Shown: in pieces, positions 1-11,334 of the stretch
How positions within the stretch are numbered: position 1 is the stretch's first letter
Layout: each line of letters starts with the position of its first letter
Assembly: GCA_963920665.1 (NCBI GenBank)
Contig: OY987271.1
Coordinates: forward strand, 9,241,350-9,305,349
Length of the DNA stretch: 64,000 nucleotides
Source: Straminergon stramineum
Taxonomy: Eukaryota; Streptophyta; Bryopsida; Hypnales; Calliergonaceae
Reading direction: 5' to 3'
Program-made: the position numbers and the translations under genes
Notes under the pieces: generated by a model
Databases searched by the model: none
Seen by the model: the letters and a program-made list of their open reading frames with translations, nothing else
Told to the model about the DNA's origin: nothing

Positions 1-690
1 GCCAACGTCTCTCTGAATAATGATCCTGTGTAGATTTGGAAGTCATAAATATATTTATGATGTGCATCAGCCAAGCACCACACTTTAACCCCCCACTTCG
101 TTGGTTTCCTAGGCATGTATTGTCTGACAGGGCAATATTTGCCTTTGTAAGGGATCATAGTTTCGTCCACTATCACCTCCTGGTTCAAATGCCAGTTGCT
201 CTTGAACCTTTGCTGAACTTTTGTCACTAGCCACCTCATCTTCCTCAGTTTGTCGAACTCTACATCTTCCCCACGAATTATAGGCACACTGTCATCAGCA
301 ATGAGAAGACAACGCGTGATATCTTCATATCTCTTACTTGTCATAATACTAGATATACTAGGACAGTAGAGAAATTCATTGCCCCGGTTCCAGTAATTGC
401 AGTGATTAGGCAACCACTTTATTCCCATAAACAGATTGACAACAAAGAACGCTCTCAATTCCACTTTGTCAAGGCGCCACCAATTGGGTCCGCCAAGCGG
501 CAAGTTGCTCTACGCGTGCATCACCTCACTAGCATAGCGATTCGTGTGAGCGCAAATCCGCTGCAACGTCTGCTCACTCCAAAATCGACCGAAAGAGAGA
601 GGCCTTTGTTGGCATTCAATGAAATGGAAAGCTCGGCCCCCCAATGGGACCTGAGAATGCTGGAGGTGCCACACCGAAGGTGCCGTGATT
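1..690 (-). pseudogene. piggyBac transposase (DDE_Tnp_1_7-like), partial, with in-frame TAG
   Basis: This is the catalytic core of a piggyBac-family transposase, the DDE enzyme that cuts and reinserts elements at TTAA. Reading leftward, the frame gives a FWSEQTLQRI..HTNRYAS stretch, an LRAFF..NLFMGIKWLP stretch, a VDETMIPYKGK stretch with the first catalytic Asp (codon 165-167), an RQYMPRKPTKWGVK stretch, and a VWCLADAHHKYIYDF stretch with the second catalytic Asp (codon 66-68). The third Asp and the cysteine-rich C-terminus lie beyond the window edge. A TAG at 510-512 interrupts the frame (..VMHA*SNLPLGG..) while homology-like sequence continues on both sides, so I call it a pseudogene. The upstream boundary is uncertain: a TGA closes this frame near 710 and an AG acceptor may lie around 660-690. 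Confidence 0.85.
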
Positions 691-768
691 CATGCTCCAA
701 GTCTCCTCCGAATAGGCCTACAGGAAAGCCAAGTGTGCAGTTGCCGCCGAGAGTCTTCCTATTGCATT

Positions 769-2040
769 TCAACATGGGGCTCTTGTAGCCATCGAATTTC
801 TTGAAACACTAGTTCTTTTGCTTCGTGAAGGTAGGGAGTCGACGGGACGAACGGTTCTCATTCCATGTGGGGCGCATGCGGCTACGGGTGCATCGCTTGC
901 AGGTCTTGAGGAAGTCGCCTTGGCCGATGGTACTACCTTCCGTGACTTGACCACCTCTTTCGGAAGCGTTGTCATAGGCGCCGATGCAAGCGCCTCATTA
1001 TGAAAATGCTGTCGAGAACTCAATTGTTGCTCGAGCATTGTATTGTGACCATCGCCGACCTGTGCAGGCAATATGGATGACGATGGCGTCTGTATTTTGC
1101 AGTGGTCACCAACCGATAAGTCAGCCCGGCGATTGCTGAGTATCGCATGAGTGGGAGCTGTTGACTGTACACAATCATCTTCACAATGTGGCCACTTCTC
1201 ACACAAAGGTGAAGAGAAGACGTTGTCATGGACGACTTCTTGAAATAGGTGTGGAGAGCTTTCCAAGTGGGGCATAGTCGAAGCCAGTCGAGTAGGAGAA
1301 GCGGCTCTTGCACTCGCAATTTTTGCAGTTGCAACTGGAGTCTCCGTTAGTTGAGGGTGCAACGTCACCACATCACTAGCAATCGCTAAAGGCAGTATAG
1401 TCTTCGGCAGTGCTTCCGCAATCCCATATTCATATTGATGGGGTGGACAGGAGGTCCCTGGAAGGGACAAGACTTCGTTGTTGTCTTCGACATTGCATCC
1501 ATCAGCACTGGAGGAGTGCAACAGTGAGGAGTAAAAGCTATGAAATGATGTGAGACTGTTCTCTTCTCGCTCTTGGGACGATGGGTGGCCACTCGATAAT
1601 CGGAAGTTGGAATCGTCAGCTTCAGGAATGGAGACCTCCTTCTAGTCATTTTGTTCGAGAAGATCTATGCGGTCCACGTCCCCGGAAGGCAAGTGCACTT
1701 CTCTACTACTATCAAGTAAGACGACATATGTGAGTTCCAGTGTGTCGCTACGCACGTACGAGTGAATAGCAAGACCAAAAACCCACACTGGTGCCTCTTC
1801 TGTTGCCTGAGTTCCGGAATGTGCTGCTAGAAGTGCTGCAGGGAAGCACATAGGCATTGGAGTAGTCACAGTTGTAGAAAGCTGGTTTGGCGAGGAGGTG
1901 TGGACAATCCAGTAGTTGCCTTGCCATGGGATGACACATTGGTGGTCGGAGCTTTCAATGGCAGTCCTATTGCTGGATGCAACGCATTGTTGAGGATTTG
2001 TTGTTAGTGAGCAAGTGTTTTCGTTTCCGTGTTCCACGCT
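769..2040 (-). pseudogene. Ser/Thr-rich ORF inside the piggyBac element, one in-frame TAG
   Basis: A minus-strand frame of about 423 codons is open except for one TAG at 1642-1644; the two halves (2040-1645 and 1641-769) share a frame. The upstream half contains a compact hydrophobic stretch, PVWVFGLAIHSYVRS, followed by LTYVVLLDSSREVHLPSGDV, whose alternating pattern resembles an SH3/Tudor-like barrel strand but cannot be assigned. The downstream half is rich in Ser, Thr and Pro and looks disordered. A nearby ATG at about 2044 in another frame begins MKRGTRKRKH, a plausible basic start that would need a frameshift. It lies between the transposase and the element's 5' terminus, so it may be an N-terminal exon of the transposase or a separate accessory ORF. 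I do not recognise the family. Confidence 0.45.
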
Positions 2041-4144
2041 TCATTTCTTGTGAGGATGACTACGTACTGTCTTCAGTCTTGGATGAACTGATACAACGCT
2101 TCGGACCTGCTAGCTATGTAGGAAGTGCCGGAGAGTTGGAGTTCTTGCTGTTGACATCAATATTGTCGCCCATGTCTGCAGTGAATGATGTATCGGTAGG
2201 AGGATGCATGAACTACTATCGTTTATGACAACGCGTTGCAACTACAAATTCAGCAAAGGCAAGGAGAAACTCCGACGTCTAGCCACAGGAGGACTCGAAG
2301 CGCGTGGTTCACATTGTCACTGAAGCCTTCATGATGACCTTCAGGTAGTCTGTCCCTCCAACGCAGAATGTGTGCACAGTGGTGTCGAAAAAGAAAGCGT
2401 AGACCACGTGGTGTATCCCTCTTCTTGATGCCTCTCTTCACAATCCTCCAAAGTAATTGCTGTTTGTTTAGAAGTCCAAGTATCTATCGTGCTTGAGAGT
2501 CACTAGCATCGGTGGAGGTGGTTCACTCCCAAACAATGTGACGAATGTATGGCAACCAAGAGGGTTGCTGCTCAAAGGAAGCAAATGCTACGGCCATGAA
2601 AAGTGGGTTGCATTATCGTGTGGTATAGGTGTCCGTATTGTTGATTGCTGTGTTCATAAACATCCTGAAAAAAAGGATCATATGTACAGTGAAATAGTTG
2701 AGTACTAAATTTGAAGTGTTTGGGATTATCTGTGGTGCCACAATGCTTTCTATATTTCCAATGGCTGACACTAGTGAAAAAATGAACAATACTGCATGCA
2801 AGAAATTCTAGTGCATACCCAAGGTTGTACATGGGACTACCATGCACTAGCCACGAACTACTGTTGACACATGCAAAGTGCACAACGTGGTCAAGCATTG
2901 AATATCAAGTGATGTAGAAAGGAACAGGAGAGCTTATTGTCTATAATAAAACCTTGCTGAACGATGTACTGTCTTGTGCAGGTGTGGAATGTGAGTGAGC
3001 AAAAACGGGAATTGACTGCAATACAGGACAATGGGCTTCAGTGGAATACACAAAGGACAGTCAAACAAGAAAACAGTAGTCCTTCATGTGGACATCAAGA
3101 AATACTACTCATCAGATATCTTGCACTCAAGAGGACTATGAAACGAAGCAAATGTCCGTAATTGTGAACATTAGAGCGGAATGGCTACTCTCAAATCTTC
3201 TCCAAATGAAAACATGTACTGGTATCTTCTGCAACTGTAAACATGTATTTATACTCTGTATAAAAGGGCACTGAAACACTTATTCTCATGTTCTCTTATA
3301 GGGAATGCAGGAGTGTTGTGCAAGTTGTAGAATTCGGCCCTCATGAATGTAGGCGCCGGCAAGGAGGTTGCTGTGGCATGGGAAAGGTTGTCTGACATCA
3401 GTGAGTGCTAGCCAAGTTGAAGTGGATTTACTGCAAAATTATTTTTTTTGCTAATGGGGAACTCTAGAGGTAATCTTGGCTAGTACATGCCCCTTTACAA
3501 AAATGGTGCATTCAATGTATAGAGCACCATAAGATTGCACAGTTTAGAATGTTGTACTTTGTGGAGCTCTGTTCTATGAATTGTTTATGAGCACGACGTA
3601 GCCTTCTAGTGAGTATAGGACATGACATTCTAGAACTTGGAGGTCCTTGCATTCAAGTTGCAGACAGTGGGAATTTGCATTCAAAAATTGAATTGCACGC
3701 TATGTCACTGGTGAGTGACAACTGTGTCTGTCGTACTGTACACATTCAACTGGATGCCTTCATAAATTCTTGTACGATTCCACAAAGTTGTCCTCATGCA
3801 ACTGGGAATGTTAGTACAAAAAGCCAAGAACATTATCATGACATCATCGAATTGTACAAAAGAGCATTGCCCGCAATGAATGGAACAACTTTGAAATTTT
3901 TGGCACCTCTGTTCTTGTTATGATTGAGCAAATAGAAATTTCTTGTTTTCTGAACACCTCTGGCCTTTTTCATTTATCAAAAAATGGAAACATCATATTC
4001 AAGCATTGGCTATTCCATTTTGGCATCATAACATGGGCACCAACCTCCACAAAAAAGGATGGATGAAAAATTGTCATCGTCCATGAGGTATTCAACTTCT
4101 CCTATGTTCATCGTCCAAAAAGTGGACGTCGGCGCGTTTAGGGG
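2041..4144. other. 5' interior of the piggyBac element, no gene recognised
   Basis: This part lies between the large minus-strand ORF and the TTAA terminus. ORFs of 60-108 codons exist on both strands (for example minus 2250-2441, starting MKRGIKKRD, and plus 3609-3923), but none has a recognisable domain. It probably holds the transposase promoter, untranslated leader and perhaps a first exon. Confidence 0.4.
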
Positions 4145-4148
4145 TTAA

Positions 4149-4622
4149 GGGTTAACTCTAATAAGTACTAGTGTGGCCTGTGCCGTTGCCACAGTCAGAA
4201 GAAAAGTAAAAGTAATTTTCTAATTTTCTAATTTTTTTATTCAAAAAAACTTTGAAATTCAATAACTTTCACATCGTAGGTCCAAACGCCACGAAACAAA
4301 GCCGGTGCACCCCTCCTCGCCGAGGACTTTCCGACGGTACCAAGCACGCAGCCGGGGACACACGATCCATGGGATCTCGACGTAACAAACAAACAGCCTG
4401 TCTTAATGTATGGATATAGAGCATGCCCATTATCTTGTTTTCAACACAACAAATGAAATATCAGCGTTCACACGGTGACAGGGCCATTTGAACCACGCTC
4501 CTCGTCTTCTGCTGCCCCGCGAGCATCACAACAAACCTCCTTCTTTCCGCTCTCCGTTTCTGCTAATCAATCGCTCTAAGTTACCCAGTGTGTCTGAATT
4601 CCATTGTGCACAGTTGTTGACA
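4149..4622 (+). promoter_or_regulatory. Upstream region and 5' leader of the enoyl-ACP reductase gene
   Basis: Only about 475 bp separate the piggyBac terminus from the reductase start codon. The stretch holds a poly-T/A tract (about 4201-4260), a TA-rich patch near 4408-4420 (TGTATGGATATAG) that could serve as a TATA element, and a C-rich leader at 4500-4560. No cis-motif can be assigned with confidence. Confidence 0.35.
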
Positions 4623-7600
4623 ATGGCCACCATGTCGATGCGCGCAGTGGCCGTGGCAACTGCGGTTTCCACGCCGACCTCTTGCTCCAGTGTGCACCGA
4701 CTGGGAAGCCGCGCCATGGTTGCGGAGCTGCGAGGAGGAGTGAGAGGACTGGGCATGGCTGCGGCCATTGCACCTGCCAGCACACAGCTGTTGCGCTCCG
4801 TGCAGGAGACCACGAAGCTGTCGAGGGCGGCGACGGGCGTGCGCGCCATGGCGTCTTCCAATGGCGCCTCGGTACCTGGAGGGCTCCCCATTGATCTCCG
4901 AGGTTTGTGAGACTGATCGTCATTGAGGCTATCATTCAATCGCTATGATTTTTGCTTCGAATCTTGGGGATTTTTGCGATTCTGGCGTCAATTTTGATGG
5001 TGTTTGGTGGATTGTAGGGAAGAGAGCATTCATTGCCGGTGTGGCCGATGACCAAGGATTTGGGTGGGCCATTGCGAAGGCTCTGGCAGCAGCGGGAGCT
5101 GAAATTCTCGTCGGGACGTGGGTTCCAGTATGTTTCAGCAACCTGATTGAATCACCCTATTGAATTTGATTGTTCCGAGGGAGTCTTTTGCGTCATTGCC
5201 TTGGTTGTTGTCGTGTTCGGGGTTTAGGGCTCCTTCCTGATTGTATGGAATTTGATTGATTATCGTGTGGACTAATGTACGCAGGCCCTGAACATTTTCG
5301 AGAGCAGTCTGAGGAGGGGCAAATTCGATGAGTCCCGGAAGTGAGTGCACGCGTCAGGATCACTTGAATATTCTTGTATGTTCGGGTAGATTGGTATTGG
5401 AGTTTTGGGGGATGAATGTCTGATCGATGCATTCAATCCTGCAGAGCATTGGTTTGATGGTGAGATCGTGCTGGCCTTGCTTGATGGTGCAGGTTGCCGA
5501 ACGGAGGACTCCTGGAGATCACCAAAGTGTATCCTTTGGATGCTGTTTTTGACACTCCGGAAGATGTGCCCGAGGATGTAAGTGGACCTCAGAGCTCTTG
5601 TCGAAAGATTTTTGGTATTCTAGTTACTGGCGGTTGCTTTGCTTTTGGTGATTGTGAATTGTTGAACTTGGTAGATGAATCTTGGTTCCGTTGCAGTCGA
5701 ATTCTAGGTTTTGTGAAGAGCAATTCTTGTTTTTACTATTGTTCATCCCTTTTACAGCATGCCTCGCTCTATTGCAGAGCACAAGTTTCAACACAGTGGG
5801 TGCGAGCCTGACGTGCCGATGGTGCTATTTCTGTATACACTGAGGCAGTAGGTTCATCTTTTAATTGAGTTTCACTCATGAGCTTGTTGGACGGATTTGT
5901 GCAGATCAAGAACAACAAGAGATACGCTGGGTCATCCGCATGGACCGTGCAGGTAAGAATTCTGTTCTGCTTTTCTTTGATCTTTGAGGTTCCAATGATA
6001 TGTAGAATTGAAAGTCATTCCCCTTGTGTGTCTATCTTCATAGGCGTTCCTTATTCACATTTCTTAATATCAAGGGAAGTTTTGCAGTCCCTGTGATTGT
6101 GTGACAAACGTACAAACTTATTCCATGAAGTCACTTGTACACTGGTATTGATACTATGTTTCTCTCGGTATTTCGCAGGAATGTGCTGATGCCGTGAAGG
6201 CCGACTTTGGCAGCATCGACATCCTGGTGCACTCACTTGCTAATGGACCTGAAGTAAGGATTTCAACCACCTAGTAAACGCTGGAATAATGGTCGTGATT
6301 TTGTTCCTCTTAAAGGTTCTCGACTTTATTTATTTCTGTAGAGCTGTTGACTTCGTGTTTCAACAGAATACGGGAATATGGGCTGGTTTTGGACTAAATT
6401 TGTAGTGTATCACTGTCTCCAGGTTACTAAGCCGCTTATGGAGACCACTCGGAAGGGTTACTTGGCAGCCATCTCAGCTTCCACATACTCCTACGTCTCG
6501 CTTTTAAAGTACTTTGCTCCTCTGATGAGCCCAGGTACGAATTGAATGCGGAAGCCATTCGTTCGATACCGTGGAGTGAGACCGTTGGCCTATATATCCC
6601 CTTAATTCTTGGCTACTTAGGAGTTTTTATTTTCAGGTATAACTTTGGTTTTGTATGGCAGTCATTTTGAAGTATTGTCTGGAGTATTGATGCAGTATTT
6701 CCTTCTAATTTGCTTCTTGGGAAGAAGTGATTGTTGCTGAGGAATCGATTGTGCTATTCTGAATATGAAGTAATTCGGGGAGAAGATTTAGCGCTAAATT
6801 TCCCTCTGATTTCTATCTGGCGACCTTGGACTTATGGCAATTCATTTGACTCGGATGATTTTGGATGGCTGCAGGTGGTTCTTCTCTTTCTCTCACCTAC
6901 TTGGCATCTGAGAAGATCATCCCTGGGTAAGGCTCAGAGAGTCTTGTGAGATGCATGAACTTGTGATCCCATAATTTGAAGATGATTCACATGGCATGCT
7001 TCTGATTCGTATGTTGGAGTTTAGTCACTATGGGGTTTTTAATTCAAAGAGTATGTGTCCCAAAATTCTTGGAGTTGAGTTCGTCCTTCTGCCAGATTTG
7101 GCACTGCTTACTTTCTTTGCTTGATAATTTTTCGTTAGGGAATGCATTTGCTTCATGCGATTGAATAATCGTTTGTCTGAGCACATCGTCTTGGGAGCCA
7201 TCTCTGTGGACCATGTATGGCCTTTCCTGTACCTCATGAGGATAAAATGATTGACTAATGAGGTTGTCTTTGCTTGACAGATATGGGGGTGGGATGAGCT
7301 CTGCCAAAGCTGCACTGGAGAGTGATACACGTGTAAGCCCCTGATCTGTAGAAGATATGCATCCGAGATTTTTGTTCTAGGAATCCCTCTGAGGGTTCTT
7401 GAGAGCTCATGGCAAGATAGTGAGAGTTCATTGTTTGTCTTGTCTTTCCTTGAAAATGTTTGTTTTGATAGTCTTGATCTTGGGCTGTGTGTTCTTGTTA
7501 AGGTCCTGGTAGGATAACAGTACTTTAAAAGGAAGATTTTGTGCGCTGAGATCATTTTTTTGCTTTGGTTCGCTACAGGTTCTAGCGTTTGAGGTGGGCC

Positions 7601-8345
7601 GGAAGTACGGCATTCGGGTGAACACCATTTCAGCAGGTAGGGAATTTTGGAGACTCTTACCGAGATTGTGCCTGTTAACTGGTTTCATTCTTTCCTTAGT
7701 TCCGACGGGCGTTTTATGTGTTTTACATGTCCTCCTGGTCTTACTATCGTGCAGGATGTTTGAATCTTTTGTTTACGGTGAGTTTTGGTTGCCGCGCAGA
7801 CGTGCTCATATAACGTAGGGATTTGGGTTTTGAGTACTGCAACCAAAATTTAGCCGAAATATGTGTCCGTCGTCTTCTGGATCATTGACTTCTGCGACAT
7901 TGTTGTGTAGGTCCTTTGAGAAGCAGAGCAGCTAAGGCTATCGGGTTTATCGACGATATGATTAACTACTCCACTGCCAATGCTCCTTTGCAAAAGGAGC
8001 TAGTAGCTGGTGAGTCTTACATCATGCCATCTGCACTACCCCATTCTTGTTCATAGTATGATAGAAATTTGCAATGTTGTGGACTTGCTGTACTTTGGCC
8101 TTGTCGTACTTAACACTTTGTCTTGCTTCTAAGTTTTATTCTGATTGCCTTGACAATTTTGTTGTACGTGTGCAGATGATGTTGGACACGCAGCTGCATT
8201 CTTGGCATCACCATTGGCCAGTGCTATAACAGGAACATTGATCTATGTTGACAATGGGCTACATGCGATGGGGTTAGCAGTGGACAGCCCGACGGTCTCC
8301 AATGTAGCGGCCCCAGCTCCCGGGAAGACTAATGTTGCGGCTTGA
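4623..8345 (+). CDS. MOD1: Enoyl-[acyl-carrier-protein] reductase [NADH], chloroplastic (12 exons)
   Basis: This enzyme reduces trans-2-enoyl-ACP to acyl-ACP with NADH, the last step of each cycle of plastid type II fatty-acid synthesis. The exon model is 4623-4902, 5018-5127, 5285-5340, 5493-5577, 5905-5952, 6179-6253, 6423-6534, 6875-6926, 7281-7332, 7579-7636, 7911-8009 and 8176-8345. All introns are GT-AG and phases agree, giving 1197 nt and 398 residues, normal for plant enzymes. Residues 1 to about 75 are Ala/Ser/Arg-rich and low in acid, a chloroplast transit peptide. [20 protein letters not shown] (95 onward) is the NAD-binding fold. [16 protein letters not shown] carries the catalytic Tyr274 and Lys282 in the plant-type Y-x7-K spacing. 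The C-terminal [15 protein letters not shown] is also family-typical. The ATG at 4623 was chosen for its context (ACAATGGCC) and because it starts the transit peptide. MOD1 is the Arabidopsis symbol. Confidence 0.97.
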
Positions 8346-8770
8346 ATTTCAATGCTGTAGCCTAGGGAAGTTGGATGAAGTAGTTTTATTCTCGAGTTTC
8401 AACCAGTTACATACTGTTGGGAGATATGTAGTTTGTACGAATTGAAGTGGTATGAATCGTTTGTAGGAATAGGTGATGAATTGATATAGGTAGTCGGATG
8501 ACCGCTTTCCTTTTCTTTGACATCTTTGAAGCGCGGCTATGAGCAAACCGTGCATAAAATTGCTGGCTGCAGAATCTCAATATTGCTTACAAGGCAGTCA
8601 AATATTAAACAGCAGCGTTAAGGCTGGAGAAAGAGTTCAGATTCGGAGATTATTTTGTACAGTATGTATCGTGAGTTTGTGACACAGGTTTGGTGATCGT
8701 AAGCAATTTAAGCTGAATCTGCTTTCATCAGATGCGTTCTTGTGGTATGAATAGAGAGAATAAACTCCAG
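8346..8770 (+). terminator. 3' untranslated region and probable poly(A) signal of the reductase gene
   Basis: GT-rich DNA follows the TGA stop. An AATAAA at 8759-8764 lies in a suitable A-rich context and is the best candidate polyadenylation signal. The cleavage site cannot be placed without transcript data. Confidence 0.4.
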
Positions 8771-10591
8771 TCCATTTTGGGGATTACTGTAAATTAAGAG
8801 CTTTTTCATACTGGGTCCCACATGTGTCTACAAGTAACTAAGTGGGTGACACTGGTACATGTAGTGGTTTGAATACTCGTTACTTGATTGCTTTGTCTCA
8901 AATGGTAATGTGATCCCAACTATGAATTCAAATTTTCCAAGTTTTATGATTTGTGGTAAACAATACACTTTGTGTTTTCCCTAGCAAAAGAGGTCATAAA
9001 ATATAAAAGTCTTTGGATGACTAAAATGTTCTTTTGCTTTTTTAGGTAGCTTCCTATGAATGCAATTCTTGACAGTATTTTCTGAAACTTTAATGTGAAG
9101 TGGTGATTTCTTTTAGTTTACCAATGAGCCAATTTGCAGAAGAAGCAAGTTTGTGGTTAAAGATTCAACAATGTTAGTGTGTGGGCCTAGAAATGCAAGC
9201 CTTGAGCCTTGAGCCTAAGTTTAGTGAGTCTAGAGTTTGGAAACCAAAAAAATGGAATTTTAGAGATTATCCTTTAAATTTTGAGAATAGGTGGTAATTT
9301 TTAAGGAAAAAATTCTATTTTTGGAGAGAAATTGTTACCAATGATTGTGGAAAATATAGGTACCCTATAACGATGGAAGATAATTTGGTTATATCAATTT
9401 TATAAACTTCAATAGTCTTCAAGTGAATTGTTTAAACAGTCCAAATATTACTTCACCAAACACACTATAAACTTATTCTAGTTTAGAAATTCAATTTGTG
9501 ATTTAATGACTTTGCATTTAGTATTAACTATAGATTTACAAAACCTTGCCAGGCATTCTTGGTCTTTCTAAGCTAATACTCAACAATATGTTTTATACCA
9601 CTAACCTCCAAACAAACTTCTTGAAGAAAATCTAGATGTGAAAACATATTATAAGAAAAATGATAGTAACAACTACAATATTGCATGAACTATGAACCTC
9701 TCAAATTATTGGCTTTGAGAATTCCAACCCTAGCTAGAAAGGAACAAGTTGACTTCCTTTAAGTTGAAGTTTGAGGGCATGAATAACTTGTCTTCCTAGG
9801 GATTCTTCTTATAGAAATATCTAAAAAGTTAGTATAGGTGCTTGAAATTCATATATAATGGTCAACTACCAATTGCATCCACAACCAATCAACCATGTCA
9901 ATAAAACTAGGGTGCGTAGGAACATTCCAAGAACATGCTAATCAAAATAAGGTACATATTTGAAGTGCTTGTTTTTAGTTTCTAAACATATTATGACTCC
10001 AAGCCTTCAAAATGGTAGTATGGTAACATTGACAATGTTCCCTTCACATTCCAAGCATTCTTCTACTTATTTTGATGTTCAATTGTTGGTATGTTTGAGA
10101 TCTTTCAAATATTTTTTTCCTTCTAAGTCCTTAGATACTAATTTGGATTTGGGTTTGTAGGGCCGTCATACTCAAATGTAGTAGGCTCAAACAATCTTGA
10201 CATGATGAATAGAGAATGTGGAGACATAGCCTTATTTACTTGTAGACAAAAGTCCTTATGTTGTAGGAAAAGTATCTTTTGCTTAATGAGATTTGTGCCA
10301 ATGAGTATTAGCCAAACTTCTAGCACCTTAGGCTAGTTGAGAACCCATGAGCAATGTGATCCCTTCATACATCGTTCCATGCTAACCAAACACAACGAAA
10401 AGTTAGAGACGACCACCTTTGCAGAATTATACTCTTCTTATGGCAATAGGTTGGATTGAATTGGAGTACCATTGGAGTCAAAGTGCCATTACGCAATATG
10501 ATTAAGGCATTTTTCTTTGGTTCTATGCCATTAGGTGTAGCAATATGCAATAGACTTGTAGGAGATTCTTGCAATGTGTCACTAGGTGTCT
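8771..10591. other. AT-rich intergenic DNA, no gene seen
   Basis: No open frame beyond about 80 codons and no recognisable domain, RNA gene or repeat boundary is visible. Confidence 0.5.
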
Positions 10592-11334
10592 GGGTCATTG
10601 CAAGAAACATTGGTCCTATTTTCTGTCACAATGAAAGTGACGCTTTTGTTATTTGCTATAACTTTTGAAGCACAAGTCCAATGAACATGAAATTTATATG
10701 TAACATTTCTAACTTGATGTTAATCAGATCCCTTATATTTTAGAAATTCAAAAAAATCATTTTGTATTTAAAAATCATTTTTGTTAATTTGTCACAAAGT
10801 GCAGTTTAGGGGTTTTCACTACGTTAGGAGTCCCCAAATTTTATGATCTAGAGTTGAAAATTTCATGGTCTATTTGTATAGTAGGAAATCATTTTCCTAC
10901 CAAAGGAAATTTGAAAATATATTATTTTGTGTCCTCCACATGAGTGCAAACAGCACTCCCATTGTGCACAATTTTTGAACATTGAAGATGGTTCTAATAT
11001 CATTCTTTTATTGAAATCTCATCTTCATCAACTCTTCCCAAATTTCCAATTTTTAATTTTTAAAATATATATATATATATATATTCCTATTTATTATAAA
11101 TTAAAATATGAAAGTGCCAATTTTCATGAGAATTGGCACTTTTCTAGTTCTCCTACCTAGAGAATTTTTCTATAGTTTTCCTTCCTAGTGTACTTTCTTC
11201 TTAAAGTATAATACTTAAAAAATACTTTTCCTGTTTTAAAAAATTGTTTTTCTAATTATAAAATACTCCCGAAAAAAACAAGAGTACTATGGAAAACACT
11301 ACAAAAAATGGACGGTGTTTCTTGCAATGACCCC
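10592..11334. mobile_element. Non-autonomous element with GGGTCATTGCAAGAAAC termini
   Basis: The left end reads GGGTCATTGCAAGAAACATT and the right end, reversed, GGGGTCATTGCAAGAAACAC, so about 743 bp are bounded by inverted repeats. The left end continues to match the left end of the element at 28580-29457 (..GGTCCTATTTTCTG..), marking one family. No coding capacity and no clear target-site duplication were found, so the superfamily is unassigned. A single left-end-like sequence (GTCGTTGCAAGAAACACTTG) also sits at about 11602. Confidence 0.6.
11064..11084. repeat. (AT)n microsatellite
   Basis: An uninterrupted AT dinucleotide run of about 10 units inside the element above. Confidence 0.9.

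Larger units (their letters stand above)
1..4144 (-). mobile_element. piggyBac-type DNA transposon, right-hand portion (runs off left edge)
   Basis: The right terminus is visible: on the minus strand the element begins CCCCTAAACGCGCCG, directly followed outside by TTAA at 4145-4148, the target site used by piggyBac transposons. The transposase lies on the minus strand at the left end of the window, so this terminus is the 5' side of the gene. Non-autonomous copies with matching ends (CCCATAAACGCCG, CCCCTAAACGACG) occur at 14154-14527 and 58402-58624, which supports the boundary. The left terminus is outside the window, so total length is unknown. The transposase is interrupted by an in-frame TAG, so this copy is probably not autonomous. 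Confidence 0.8.

Noticed and set aside
510..512. Alternative genetic code or TAG readthrough
   Set aside because: The intact reductase gene uses ordinary codons and ends in TGA, and land-plant nuclei use the standard code; damaged elements are expected to carry stops.
521..775. 84-codon minus-strand ORF in a second frame over the transposase
   Set aside because: It overlaps the frame that carries the piggyBac motifs and has no recognisable features of its own.
3609..3923. 104-codon plus-strand ORF inside the piggyBac element
   Set aside because: No domain, no repeat of the frame elsewhere and composition like the surrounding non-coding DNA.
4488..4910. Reductase translation starting upstream of 4623
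   Set aside because: The upstream in-frame start is a TTG, not ATG, and the added residues do not resemble a transit peptide start; ATG at 4623 has better context.
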